DNA of 64,000 nucleotides, from contig MTSL01000205.1 of assembly GCA_002794465.1 (NCBI GenBank), positions 86,229-150,228 on the forward strand, read 5' to 3'. The position numbers and the translations under genes are program-made. The stretch is from Paramicrosporidium saccamoebae. Its lineage: Eukaryota > Rozellomycota. Under the pieces are notes generated by a model. That model had not been told where the DNA came from, ran no database searches, and was given only the letters and a program-made list of their open reading frames with translations. Below are positions 17,736-27,048 of this stretch, piece after piece. Position 1 is the first letter of the stretch. Each line of letters starts with the position of its first letter.

Positions 17736-20084
17736 TCATGCACCATCTGAGAATATCGAAAGGCATTCTATGGGGAGCAACTCTGGCACATTTGTGTTTG
17801 GCTGAGGCCTCTCAGGATCGACAAGAGCGTTCCATTCCAAAACGTGTATACATCCCTGCTCAGTGGCAATATCAATCTCAAGCTGATTCAATGCCCAGCC
17901 AGGCTTGAATCCGTCCAGAGAATCTCGGTGATATCGCATCAGAAACCACTCGAAAGTTTTCAATTTTCCAGTCACACAAGCCAGATGCAACGCTGTCGCA
18001 CTTGGTCTGTGCATGTGGGGATTGAAATTCCTGTACCATTCCAAAAGATCCACATAGCCACGCGCAGCAGCATCATTGATTTCATGTTGGGTCAATGTCC
18101 AGCAAGGATTGACGGAGGCATACCATTCGAGATCGGCACAACGCCCCGATTTCCGCGCCTCGTTCAGTCCGTCTATAGTTAGTCGAGGCGTTACAACACT
18201 GGCATTGGCATGGGCAGCCCAGTTCAAGACATATACACGTCCTTGTGCAGCAGCACGCTCGGCCGCATGTTGAGTCCACATCCAGTCAGAGCTGGACAAA
18301 AATGTACACTTTTGAGGATATCTCGTCAGAGCCCATTCAAAGAGTTCCAAATCTCCATAGTCCACAACAATCGCTTTCTGCAAAGTCCTTTCGCTTAGTT
18401 TGGGCATTTCGGGATCAACGGAGGCCCACCACTGCAACACATGTAAATGTCCTCCCTCAATGGCCACATCAATGTCATCTTGAGTCAATGTCCTACCAAG
18501 TCCGATTTCCGTAAACCATTTAAGAACGTTTAAATATCCACATCTGCAAGTTTCGTTCCATATCTCTGCGCTTGGTCGAGTTATTTTATCTTTGTCAAGA
18601 GCATATTGCCATTGCAAGATGGCCATTTCCCCACTTACCGTAGCAGCAGCAATGTTATCTTGGCTCATTACCCAGTTGGGGTTGACCGAGGCATGCAACT
18701 TTAAAATATCGATAGATCCGCATTGAATGCAATCATTAATGTCTTTTTCACTCAGCATCCAGTCCCGATCAACCGTGACATACCACCTGAGACTTTGCAA
18801 GTGATTGTTTTTGATGGCCCTATTCAATGTTTTTGCACTTGGTCGAGACATTGTTTGATTGATACCTGCGTACCATTCTAAAATGTGTACATATCCATCT
18901 TCAAATATGATATCAATGGCTTCTTGACTCAATGTCCAGTCAGAGTTGATAGACTTGTACCATTGGAGAACTCCCAAATGGCCATGGCAGCAAACCAACT
19001 CCAGTATCTCGGCACTTAATGGAAGCATACCGGGAACGAAAGAAACGTACCATTTCAAAACATGCATATACCCGTTTGCAGCTGCCTTCTGAATATAATC
19101 TGGATTCAATATCCAGCCAGGTTTGAATGAGTCTTCGCGGCCGCTGTGGTATTTGGATAGATACCACTCGATAACATCCAGTTTTCCATTTTCATGCGCC
19201 TCTTCCAGCGCATCATCGCTTGGACGGAGCATTTCAGGATTGATGTCCATATACCATTCTAAAAGTTCCACACCGTGGTACATAGTGGTGGCCTCATCAA
19301 TGTCCCTCTGACTCATGATCCAGCTTGGATTGTAAGAACGGATAAAACGGAGAATATTTGATCTATCATCGCTTATCAAGCGTCCAAGGCTAGAAATAGA
19401 GGGCACTCCCCTTAACTTTCTTAAGAGGAACAGGACACTATCCTCTGGCATACAGGCTTGAATTGCATTGTTTAAATCATTCATGGATGGTGCCCATAGT
19501 CCTCCAATAATCAACGAATGAAGTAGAATAGCGTTTCCCGAACTTAGTGCGTAACTCGGTCTGCAAGTAAAAGCAATGTCACGCTCTTTCAGTAACTTTG
19601 CCAATCGCAATGTGCCATAACGGCCCACGTCAATATTCTCACCTTTGAATACAGATAAGTCACGCAAGGCCCCCATAATATTGATAGCATCATGCTGAAT
19701 TAGACCACTTGGGTTTAGCACTTTTTTGCGCAACTCGGGTGGCAAGCTTACAAGCACACTCGGATTATCAGCCATGAGAATGGAAGGAATATTGGCCTCT
19801 AGTTCTTTCTCCGAGGCCAAGGTGGAGCCCCAAAGAGTATCATGATACTTGGCATAGCACCATACACGCTTCGCAGCTGCCCACTGAGATATGTCAGGGA
19901 AGCTGTCAATGATGGGGCCATTGGAGCCACGCTCAACCATTTCCTCTACAAACATCTGGAACGTACTGAAGGGACACTGTTCAGACAAACGCTGGAGTAG
20001 CTGCTCCTCATTAAGGCCCTTTAAACCGGCTCCAGAGATGAATTCAAGGAACAGGGAAAGGCATGCAATCAATGACACTTTCAT
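17736..20084 (-). CDS. Secreted tryptophan-rich ankyrin-like repeat protein, copy C (frameshifted C terminus)
   Basis: 782 residues from the ATG at 20084 (MKVSLIACLSLFLEF, signal peptide). Same N-terminal domain and repeat array as copies A and B, more diverged. Near the 3' end the DNA still aligns with A and B, but a net 2-nt insertion at about 17740-17750 shifts the frame and stops translation at 17736. The last ~25 residues of the family (the FAWYMS unit to the terminus) are replaced by a short unrelated tail. Otherwise intact, so it may still be made. Confidence 0.75.
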   Translation of the reverse strand: MKVSLIACLSLFLEFISGAGLKGLNEEQLLQRLSEQCPFSTFQMFVEEMVERGSNGPIIDSFPDISQWAAAKRVWCYAKYHDTLWGSTLASEKELEANIPSILMADNPSVLVSLPPELRKKVLNPSGLIQHDAINIMGALRDLSVFKGENIDVGRYGTLRLAKLLKERDIAFTCRPSYALSSGNAILLHSLIIGGLWAPSMNDLNNAIQACMPEDSVLFLLRKLRGVPSISSLGRLISDDRSNILRFIRSYNPSWIMSQRDIDEATTMYHGVELLEWYMDINPEMLRPSDDALEEAHENGKLDVIEWYLSKYHSGREDSFKPGWILNPDYIQKAAANGYMHVLKWYVSFVPGMLPLSAEILELVCCHGHLGVLQWYKSINSDWTLSQEAIDIIFEDGYVHILEWYAGINQTMSRPSAKTLNRAIKNNHLQSLRWYVTVDRDWMLSEKDINDCIQCGSIDILKLHASVNPNWVMSQDNIAAATVSGEMAILQWQYALDKDKITRPSAEIWNETCRCGYLNVLKWFTEIGLGRTLTQDDIDVAIEGGHLHVLQWWASVDPEMPKLSERTLQKAIVVDYGDLELFEWALTRYPQKCTFLSSSDWMWTQHAAERAAAQGRVYVLNWAAHANASVVTPRLTIDGLNEARKSGRCADLEWYASVNPCWTLTQHEINDAAARGYVDLLEWYRNFNPHMHRPSATALHLACVTGKLKTFEWFLMRYHRDSLDGFKPGWALNQLEIDIATEQGCIHVLEWNALVDPERPQPNTNVPELLPIECLSIFSDGA

Positions 20085-20102
20085 CACCGAAAAAGGCGAC
20101 TT

Positions 20103-20114
20103 GATTCAGCCACA
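20103..20114 (-). promoter_or_regulatory. Shared upstream box, copy C
   Basis: TGTGGCTGAATC on the coding strand, 18 bp upstream of the ATG of copy C. Confidence 0.45.
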
Positions 20115-20372
20115 AGTTCAATTGTGCAGAGGTGCGAGGCTTGTAGGAAGGATCTTAGGAGTAATCACTTGATAATGGTCTAAACTCAAATAGCGTGCCC
20201 ATTAGTCAGATGTGTCTTGTAAAGAGGGTACATGCCTACAAGTATAACACACTCTTTACTAAAGTAACCTTTTCCTGATCATCAACCAGCCCATTATTTT
20301 TAATCTGGTTTGTGCTGACATGTCATGATACTTTGCAATATGCCATGATATTATTCGCTACGTGCTCGCTTC

Positions 20373-20510
20373 TTTATATTATTCAACATGTGCTGTACGG
20401 TGGTTGTTGCCACGCTGAAATGTCGTAGCACTTTTTATCTCTTTCTCTCGCTCTTTTCCGTTATTATTATCCAACAAACATGTATTATACGGTAGTTATT
20501 GCCGTGTGAT
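20373..20510. repeat. Diverged ~50-bp direct repeat
   Basis: 20373-20421 and 20461-20510 share 'TTATtATTAT-CAACA..ATGT..TAYGGTRGTTRTTGCCRYG'. They lie in the spacer between the two divergent transcription units (copy C and PSMA6, both minus). The rest of 20115-20515 shows no gene. Confidence 0.4.
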
Positions 20511-20515
20511 ACAAC

Positions 20516-21315
20516 TTAATCATCCTCGGCAAGTTTGTTGAGAATAGTATCAATTTCAGAAATGGACAGAGCACGGAATCGAGGCTGGTTCAATGAAACA
20601 ACCCCAATCTCAATGTCTGTCGATTTAAACTCTTGTCCAACCACCTGGGCGAGTGTGGCAATGGAAATCTCAACAGTCTCCTCCAGACTGTTTCCAAAAT
20701 AAGCCAATCCATTGGCATCCTTAGCGGTGACCTTTTTCTCCATAGCGTTGGTAACCTCAGTCGCCTTGGGTCCCGCCGATGTTGCCGCATAGCCAATGTA
20801 AAAGCCTGCTGGATCGCATTTGTACACTTTTGGCACAAGTCCCTCCTTCTCCTGCTCCATCCCCACCAGTGTCATTGCGACACCTAACGGCCGCATTGCC
20901 GCCTGTTGGGTCGACACCTGATTCAGGTTGGCAATGCGTCGTGCCAGCAACTCGACCGTAATGTCATAGCCAAACTTGTAGCGAAATTCGGCAGCCTCCT
21001 GGCGAGCACGGGCGAGGAGAGCGCGGGCGTCGGCAGTCAGTCCAGTAATAACGGAGCCAATGTGTGCTGTGATGGGAAAGATGCGGGTAATTGTCTTGGC
21101 ATCATAGAGTTTGTCCTAAGGGTTAATGAGGGGGAGGGGAATACGGGGATTTTGCGCTGGGAAATGACGACGGCGCAGTCCTTGCCTCGAAGACCAATTG
21201 AGGTAAAGCCCTCGTTGCTGATGGCCTTGAAGGCATATTCAACTTGGTACAGACGTCCCTCGGGGGAAAAGATGGTAATATGTCTATCATAACCAGCCGA
21301 ACCACCACGACTCAT
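20516..21315 (-). CDS. PSMA6: 20S proteasome subunit alpha-1 / PSMA6
   Basis: 256 residues from two exons, 21145-21315 and 20516-21115, separated by a 29-nt intron (21116-21144, GTATTC...TTAG). The start [31 protein letters not shown] carries the proteasome alpha signature. [10 protein letters not shown] and the C-terminal [12 protein letters not shown] helix fit alpha-6 (yeast Scl1). It is part of the outer ring of the 20S core that gates substrate entry. Divergent from the next gene by 35 bp. Confidence 0.95.
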
Positions 21316-21350
21316 GCTGATATATTAATCAAAGAAACTATTTTGTTGTA

Positions 21351-22269
21351 ATGCATGGACTCAGTCTGGATGCAATTGAACCCACTGAAGAGGGCCAGCT
21401 AGACGACTTGGATAGCGTTTTTGCTGAAACTGAAGAGCTGCCTAAAACATTGACAGTGGATGGGCGGGGCTACGGCACTTGGCTACCAGGAGAGGCCTCA
21501 AAGGCGTCCAGCCAGGTATGCACGCGATGGCCATAGCTGATCATGTAGATTAATAAGGAACATGCATCGGCCATCATTAAAGACATCCTGATGAGGAGAC
21601 CTCCGGCCATCAGCCCCACCTTGCCTTGTCTTGAACCCGATTTGAGCAGTCTGAAGACTGACCCACTGGATCTCGATCCCATCCCAGAAGTGTCCTCGTC
21701 CCCCAAACGCCACAAAACAAAGCCCCCATCTGGTACAGCGACCCCGCGCACCTCACGACGTCCCTCCGCTTCGACAGATAAACCAAAGAGCACTCGGACA
21801 CCAGAGGTGGCGAAATTACAAGAATATTTCAAGCGGATGGAGGACGTGGAATCTAAAGAGCAGCATTCAGTACTAGAGATTTTTATTCAATTGTTAGGAT
21901 ACAATAGAAGAGTGGAAATCACTGATTGGAGTTTTGGAAAAGATGGAAACTATAGAGAGTGCCAAGACGCCCAGGAATTCCAATCTCTTGTCAATCTGGT
22001 AGAATACTCCTTTTTATGTAATATTGTGTAGCTGTTCAACACTCTCCTGGATCACTGAACATTTGATAGACCTGATCCTGAAACGGATACAAATCAAAGC
22101 AGCCACCGGCAATAGTGATTCTTCTGTCCTGCTCACCCATCTTGCCCAAGTGAGCGCTCTCCGAGAACAGTCCCGTCGACTCTATCTCCGTGCCCTCCAT
22201 TACCATGCGAGCGCCACCTCGCCCCTCCTCCCGCTGACCACATTTTTGGCAGAAATAAAGAAATTGTAA
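21351..22269 (+). CDS. Unknown protein, four exons
   Basis: 274 residues after removing three introns: exons 21351-21515, 21549-21869, 21898-21998, 22032-22269 (introns 33, 28 and 33 nt). The splice phases agree and the fused frame is open throughout. The N-terminal third is acidic; a Pro/Ser/Thr/Lys-rich linker follows (about residues 80-140) with basic KRHKTKPP. The C-terminal half is predicted helical (VAKLQEYFKRM, then EEWKSLIGVLEKMETI and a Leu-rich end TFLAEIKKL). I do not recognise a family; the shape resembles small structural subunits of kinetochore or chromatin complexes, which is speculation. Confidence 0.7.
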
Positions 22270-22491
22270 TTTTGATGTTGATGTTGATGTTTAAAGCCCT
22301 GGCCCATATAATAATGAGCGTCTATTCGCATGCCCCTTTGCACAGTGTTGGGCAATATCGTTCTTTACGATAAGATTGATCACAATTGACTGCGGATCTC
22401 TTCCACAAGAGCCGTAACTGCCTGCCAGTAGGTGGGAAGAGGTCATAGTCCGCCACCCTGGTCCGCAGATATACTCTCCCACACTCATTGA

Positions 22492-22899
22492 ATGCTATTT
22501 GTAACGCGGGTGGAATGCTTCAGTGCGGCACATCGACTAAATTCAGTGGCCATGGGAAAGGAGGAAAATGAGAAAATCTACGGAAAGTGCAATTGGGAGG
22601 GCGGTCATGGTCACAATTACAGAGTGGAGGTTACAGTGATGGGCGAGGCGGATGAGCGGACAGGCATGGTTGTGAACGTTGTAGACTTGAAAAAGTGCAT
22701 TTGGGGGTTTGCTCTTGACAAACTGGACCATCATAATCTGGATCGGGATATAGAGTATTTTAAGGATCGTCCAAGCACCACAGAAAATGTAGCGCGCTAT
22801 ATTTGGATGCAGCTGGTTGAGAATATCCCAAAACCGGCAAGGCTCTACGAAGTAAGAGTCGATGAGACGGACAAGAATCGTGTAATTTATCGGGGATAA
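22492..22899 (+). CDS. 6-pyruvoyl-tetrahydropterin synthase family protein
   Basis: 135 residues, single exon. It has the zinc/catalytic arrangement of PTPS: FSAAHR near the N terminus, CNWEGGHGHNY (catalytic Cys plus two zinc His), DLKK, LDHHNLD and PSTTENVA. Role in the family: conversion of dihydroneopterin triphosphate to 6-pyruvoyl-tetrahydropterin in tetrahydrobiopterin synthesis. Related enzymes act in queuosine or folate routes, so the exact substrate is open. The gene ends 3 bp from the convergent KMO gene. Confidence 0.9.
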   Translation: MLFVTRVECFSAAHRLNSVAMGKEENEKIYGKCNWEGGHGHNYRVEVTVMGEADERTGMVVNVVDLKKCIWGFALDKLDHHNLDRDIEYFKDRPSTTENVARYIWMQLVENIPKPARLYEVRVDETDKNRVIYRG

Positions 22900-22902
22900 C
22901 TC

Positions 22903-24365
22903 TTATTGTGTGCAAAGGCGACGAAGAGAGAGGCCAAGTGCGGCAAGGACAGACGCGCCAAGACCTCCAAAAATAAAGTTGGCAATTGTCTCCTGTCTAT
23001 CGGCGCGTCTAATGACTTCGGCATAGGGAATGCTACTAAATGCGACCATTGAGTAAAGGGGCACCATAATTTTGGGCATCAGTTTGTGCAGCTTGGCGTA
23101 TAATGAGCGCTTTAGCTTGAACAGACGACTGGTCATGGCGGTGCTCATCTCCCAGTAATTGTAGAGTGCAAGATCTGCAATTGCATGAGCGTCGGGGTTT
23201 CTTGTGGTGGAATACTTTTGAAAGGCCTCCAATCGATCTGGCACCTCGGTGAGGATCTGAGAGAGGACTGTCAAATCTTCGAACCCGGCATTCATGCCTT
23301 GCCCATAAAAGGGAACGACAGCGTGAGCGGCATCTCCCAGTAACAATACCTTGTCCCCATGATGGTACTGTGAACACTACAAAGTTGGCTGGACAAACAT
23401 GATCTACCTTCATGGTTACGAGGGAGCCAACAGGGTTTTTGGTATACTCTTGAGCGACTCGATCTTCCCCGATCAGCTCCAAGGCATCGGGAAAGTGGGT
23501 TTGAAAAAGCGTCTTGACATCACTGCTACTTTTGACCTGATCAAACAAGACATGGGGATAGAAGAGGGTGCACGTAAACGTCGCATCCTACATATTACTC
23601 CACAGCACGTAGCGTACCGGATTAGGGAGAGCTATGAGCATAAACTGTCCACGGGGCCAAATATGGAGATAGTTCAGTGGCATCTTCCAATCGCCCTTTT
23701 CATCCGGCAAAATACTAAATTCCTTATAGCCATGTGGAACATAGCTCTGTGCAAAATCCATTCTCGCAAATTTGAGCATCTCACGTCGCACAGCGGAAAA
23801 GGCACCATCGCATCCGAGAATAAAATCGGCCGTTTCAATCGTCTCTGCGCCGGTTTGGGGGTGGAGAAACGATAGCGTGCCAGTGTTGGCGTCCATCGTC
23901 TGTAATTCCTGCTCAAAGTGAAACTCGACATTTTCTAGCTCCTCTGCGGCATTCAAGAGTATTTCATTCAAGCCTCTTCTACTCACCGAGTTGATGACCT
24001 GAATATCAGAGACAACATGCGGGATTGTACCTCTCCAAAGGTGCCGTACGGAACGACAGAGGTAGACTTTCCATCAGCAGAATGCAACATGCGTCCCTTC
24101 ATTGGGATCGCCAAGTCAAGAACCAGCTTGTCTAACCCAACATCTTTCAATGCTAGGATGCCACGCGTCGAGAGTGCCAAGTTGATGCTGCGTCCTTCAA
24201 CAGTCTTTTCGGTGCGCATATCTCCAGCATGATAAAGTGCATCTATGTCTTACCCGGACGCTTTTCATACACAACAACATTGTGGCCAAGACGGGCCATA
24301 TATATGGCGGCTAGTGAGCCAACAAGACCTGCTCCGACGATAACCACCTTATTCTGTTCTGTCAT
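22903..24365 (-). CDS. KMO: Kynurenine 3-monooxygenase
   Basis: 445 residues from five exons: 24254-24365, 24031-24221, 23618-23998, 23408-23587, 22903-23376 (introns 32, 32, 30 and 31 nt). It has the FAD-binding GAGLVGSLAA, GRSINLALS, the KMO-type LPN..TFTCTLF segment, LLLGDAAHAVVPFYGQGMNAGFED, and a C-terminal transmembrane helix (NFIFGGLGASVLAALGL) for the mitochondrial outer membrane. It hydroxylates L-kynurenine with NADPH in tryptophan degradation / de novo NAD synthesis. Intron 1 ends GAG and intron 2 CAG, unlike the TAG found almost everywhere else in the window. Confidence 0.92.
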
Positions 24366-24478
24366 GCGTCTGACTGATCCAAAGTCCGCTTAATTAATAC
24401 AAATGCGACCAATCAAATAGAGTAATAACAAGTCTGAGATAGTATGACTATGGACCAGGAATTCCAATAAAGGGCCAT

Positions 24479-24608
24479 GCTGATGAGCGAATTATTGTGT
24501 ATTTACTAAAGGTATGGCGCATAGACTACCGTCCTCAATACACTGGATTGTGGGGATAGCTTTTAAGATTACGAATCATAAATGGATGATGTTTAACAGA
24601 TCCCATTG
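24479..24608 (+). repeat. Dispersed intergenic repeat type 1, copy 2
   Basis: GCTGATGAGCGAATTATT, then a CCGTCCTCAATACACTGG block and GTTTAACAGATCCC. Same block order as the copies at 10759 and 46944. It occupies the spacer between KMO and the GET5-like gene. Confidence 0.55.
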
Positions 24609-24664
24609 GTACACTTTTTGGTCGCGCTTCAATAGCACTGGGATACACCAGCCTCAATCCTTTT

Positions 24665-25150
24665 TTATTTTTGTGCCCATTGATTGTACTGGGATAAAAA
24701 CTTGTCGGTAAGGAATTCGGCATCAGCTCGCCCGTACTTGACCAGTAATTGCACGAGCTCGTCTCTAAACTTGCCGTCAAGTTTGCCACTCCAATCTCGT
24801 CTATCAAAGACGTATACAGGAATCCCGTCATTTTTACAGATTGCTGCAGCATCGCCATCTTTCAACACACGTCCATCCTGCACTAGGACCACCTGCGTCA
24901 CGTCGCAATCCAGCATAGAAGAAGCTTCCTTCTGAAGTTTTGTAATAGAGGGCTCGGTGCGAGAGAGCTTAACAGTCGAGGATTTAGAGCCAAGACGTTT
25001 TAATGTAATTTCAACAATGCTAACGGTAGGTCTCTTGGCAGTGTCAGGCCCCTTGCTTACCGGTGCATTGTAGGTACTGTCATACTGTACAGGAAAAGCG
25101 GCCAATTTGGCCAAGAACTGCTCTGCAAACTGCAAAATATCGCCGCTCAT
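24665..25150 (-). CDS. GET5/UBL4A-like ubiquitin-like protein
   Basis: 161 residues, single exon. A central ubiquitin-like fold (about residues 42-115) has VSIVEITLKRLG, then LVQDGRVLKDGD in the place of the ubiquitin KxL..G..L.D segment. A C-terminal helical hairpin (FRDELVQLLVKYG..DAEFLTDKFLSQYNQW) resembles the Get5/UBL4A dimerisation region. In yeast and animals this protein bridges Sgt2 and Get4 in delivering tail-anchored proteins to the ER. The family call rests on domain order and weak motif similarity. Confidence 0.6.
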   Translation of the reverse strand: MSGDILQFAEQFLAKLAAFPVQYDSTYNAPVSKGPDTAKRPTVSIVEITLKRLGSKSSTVKLSRTEPSITKLQKEASSMLDCDVTQVVLVQDGRVLKDGDAAAICKNDGIPVYVFDRRDWSGKLDGKFRDELVQLLVKYGRADAEFLTDKFLSQYNQWAQK

Positions 25151-25260
25151 CCACTAACCCTTTTAAAACTATTTTCTGTGAGTTGATGTGGAACGAACCA
25201 GGGCGTAAAGTTCTAGTAATACCGCTTTATGGAACTTTTTGATTCGTAATATTCAACAAA

Positions 25261-25352
25261 GAATCTGTTAAACAGCATCTGCTTACGATCAATGGTCCCC
25301 GTCCAAAATGTTACCCCCATAAGATATTAAGGGTGGCGACCTATAAAAGACG
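25261..25352 (-). repeat. Dispersed intergenic repeat type 1, inverted copy
   Basis: Read on the minus strand it gives GCGTCTTTTATAGGTCGCCACCC and, further on, GGACCATTGATCGTAAGCAG and GCTGTTTAACAG, matching the direct copies at 46944 and 50930. It lies upstream of the GET5-like gene. Confidence 0.55.
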
Positions 25353-25396
25353 CTTCTGACTTTAAATAGTTTCAATTCTTCAACAAAATCTCTACT

Positions 25397-25431
25397 TCCA
25401 ACCCAAACCCCAACCCCAATCACAACCACAG
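25397..25431 (-). other. G-rich telomere-like tract upstream of the GET5-like gene
   Basis: On the minus strand the tract reads with GATTGGGGTTGGGGTTTGGG. It has three G-runs of three or more, close to a G-quadruplex or an interstitial telomere-like repeat. It lies just past the 3' end of the GT90 gene. Confidence 0.35.
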
Positions 25432-25455
25432 TCGCACTTGCATAGGTCGGTTCTA

Positions 25456-27048
25456 TTAAAACTTTATAATCCCTTGATCGTCCTCGATCGGTTCAAATCC
25501 TGTGACCAGTCGCTCAGTCAGGGCGGCCAGGCGGATTGATTGTTGGTGGGCCGAGGTTGCTGCGCGTCCCAGCACTAGGACATCCCAGAGCATCATGGCC
25601 TCTTGAGTTAGGAAGCGTTGAGCAAACTGTAGGGCATTTTGGGCAATCATGTGCGCTTTTTCAGGGTTCTGTCGGACCCAGAGGAGACGGTCAGTCAAAG
25701 TTTCATACTCCCAGGGAACATAATGCACCCATGGTTTTAGAAGGAATTGGTAATATTCCTTACAGGGAGAACTCTGAAGAAGGACCGTCGAGCCTGAAAA
25801 TAGGTATTGGCGCAGCTCTGGCGTCCATCCACACTGAGTGTCGGTCAAGATGATGTATCTGTAGCCTGTGGCCATCTCCACTGGTGACTTTATGGTTGTC
25901 GAATTGACGCAGTTCCATCCTGCAGGCTGACCGGTGAAAAAGACGGCCAACAACTCAGGGTGATCTTTTGAAAACTTTAATAGTCTCCCCCGTCCTCTAG
26001 TCAGACAATCTGACAAGCCAAAGGTTACATGCTCCTTGGCGTCACAAGTCGTGTCAGTAAGGACGCCTTGGAATGCTGCCTGATCTTTTCTTTCCTTCCA
26101 CGGGACATTTTTAGTTGCCTTTGTGAACAGGTCCATCTTGTAGTCCCAGTTTTCGAATGGACCGTAGTACGAATCAGTCCATTCCAGGATGGGAAGAGTA
26201 ATTGTATCGTCACAGCGTGTCATTGAAAGATATCTCAAGTTGTACCATCCATTCCTGGCGCTCTGATTGAGTGATTGCTCCTTCCGCATACAAAGAGGAA
26301 GCGTGGAGAGAGAGAGGGCAAATTCAAAGTTTGTAGCCTTGAAATAGTTCTGGACGGTGGCAATCCGCTGGAGAGTACGATTTAGACGCTCATGTTCCAA
26401 AGTCCCAGTGGGAGGGGCGAGAATGGTGGCGTCGGTGAAGAGCAAGTGTGCATCATACTGAATTCGGTACATGAAAAGCGCGTCAAACGGATCATCGCTA
26501 GCGTAAATTGCATCAATGGTGTCTCCCTTGAAAAGCTGCTCGCCGAGTTCAGAAAAGAAGCGGTTGGCTAACTCTACCAACTCGTACGGACATTGGTTGA
26601 GGGACGGCAAAGCGTTTGCCTTGTGATATTGAGCATATTTCTTGGAACGACAGCGGCTTTTGGCTACAAGTAGGACGGGATCGTCACATTCGTCTTGAGG
26701 ATCAAACGACTCTTTGAGGATGCGGTCTGCATCCGGCCAGCTGGCCTTGTCCATCCCAACCTCGGCCCACAGCACATCTCTCGCTTTGTCGACGGTTCCA
26801 ATCATCCGACCGGTCGAGTCGAGCTGAACGTTTTGCCAAACTGCCGTCAAATTTCGAGGATTGTCTCCGACTGCCATCATTGTAGTGTGCACTACATACC
26901 GATTACCCCGTTGGAGAAATCCAAGGACGCGTGTCTGGAAGTGTCTCCTCAGCTTCCATCGTGCCCCACTCCAAATACAGAAAATTATAATGACAACTAT
27001 GACAATTCGGGTAATTAACCCCACATTTGGTCGATGTCTCGCTAGCAT
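25456..27048 (-). CDS. GT90 (CAP10-type) glycosyltransferase, type II membrane protein
   Basis: 530 residues, single exon. A signal anchor lies at about residues 11-29 (LITRIVIVVIIIFCIWSGA), then a luminal catalytic region. The signature is near the C terminus: ATGYRYIILTDTQCGW, LFSGSTVLLQSSPCKEYYQFLLKPWVHYVPW and FAQRFLT, typical of the CAP10/POGLUT family. Members transfer xylose or glucose to glycans or proteins in the ER/Golgi (Cryptococcus CAP10 is needed for capsule). The acceptor here is unknown. Confidence 0.8.
   Translation of the reverse strand: MLARHRPNVGLITRIVIVVIIIFCIWSGARWKLRRHFQTRVLGFLQRGNRYVVHTTMMAVGDNPRNLTAVWQNVQLDSTGRMIGTVDKARDVLWAEVGMDKASWPDADRILKESFDPQDECDDPVLLVAKSRCRSKKYAQYHKANALPSLNQCPYELVELANRFFSELGEQLFKGDTIDAIYASDDPFDALFMYRIQYDAHLLFTDATILAPPTGTLEHERLNRTLQRIATVQNYFKATNFEFALSLSTLPLCMRKEQSLNQSARNGWYNLRYLSMTRCDDTITLPILEWTDSYYGPFENWDYKMDLFTKATKNVPWKERKDQAAFQGVLTDTTCDAKEHVTFGLSDCLTRGRGRLLKFSKDHPELLAVFFTGQPAGWNCVNSTTIKSPVEMATGYRYIILTDTQCGWTPELRQYLFSGSTVLLQSSPCKEYYQFLLKPWVHYVPWEYETLTDRLLWVRQNPEKAHMIAQNALQFAQRFLTQEAMMLWDVLVLGRAATSAHQQSIRLAALTERLVTGFEPIEDDQGIIKF

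Noticed and set aside
23399-23875. 158-residue plus-strand frame inside KMO
   Set aside because: Antisense to exons 3 and 4 of KMO and crosses its introns.
25485-25505. tRNA-like 'ggttcaaatcc' string
   Set aside because: It lies in the coding 3' end of the GT90 gene and no acceptor or anticodon stems can be formed around it.
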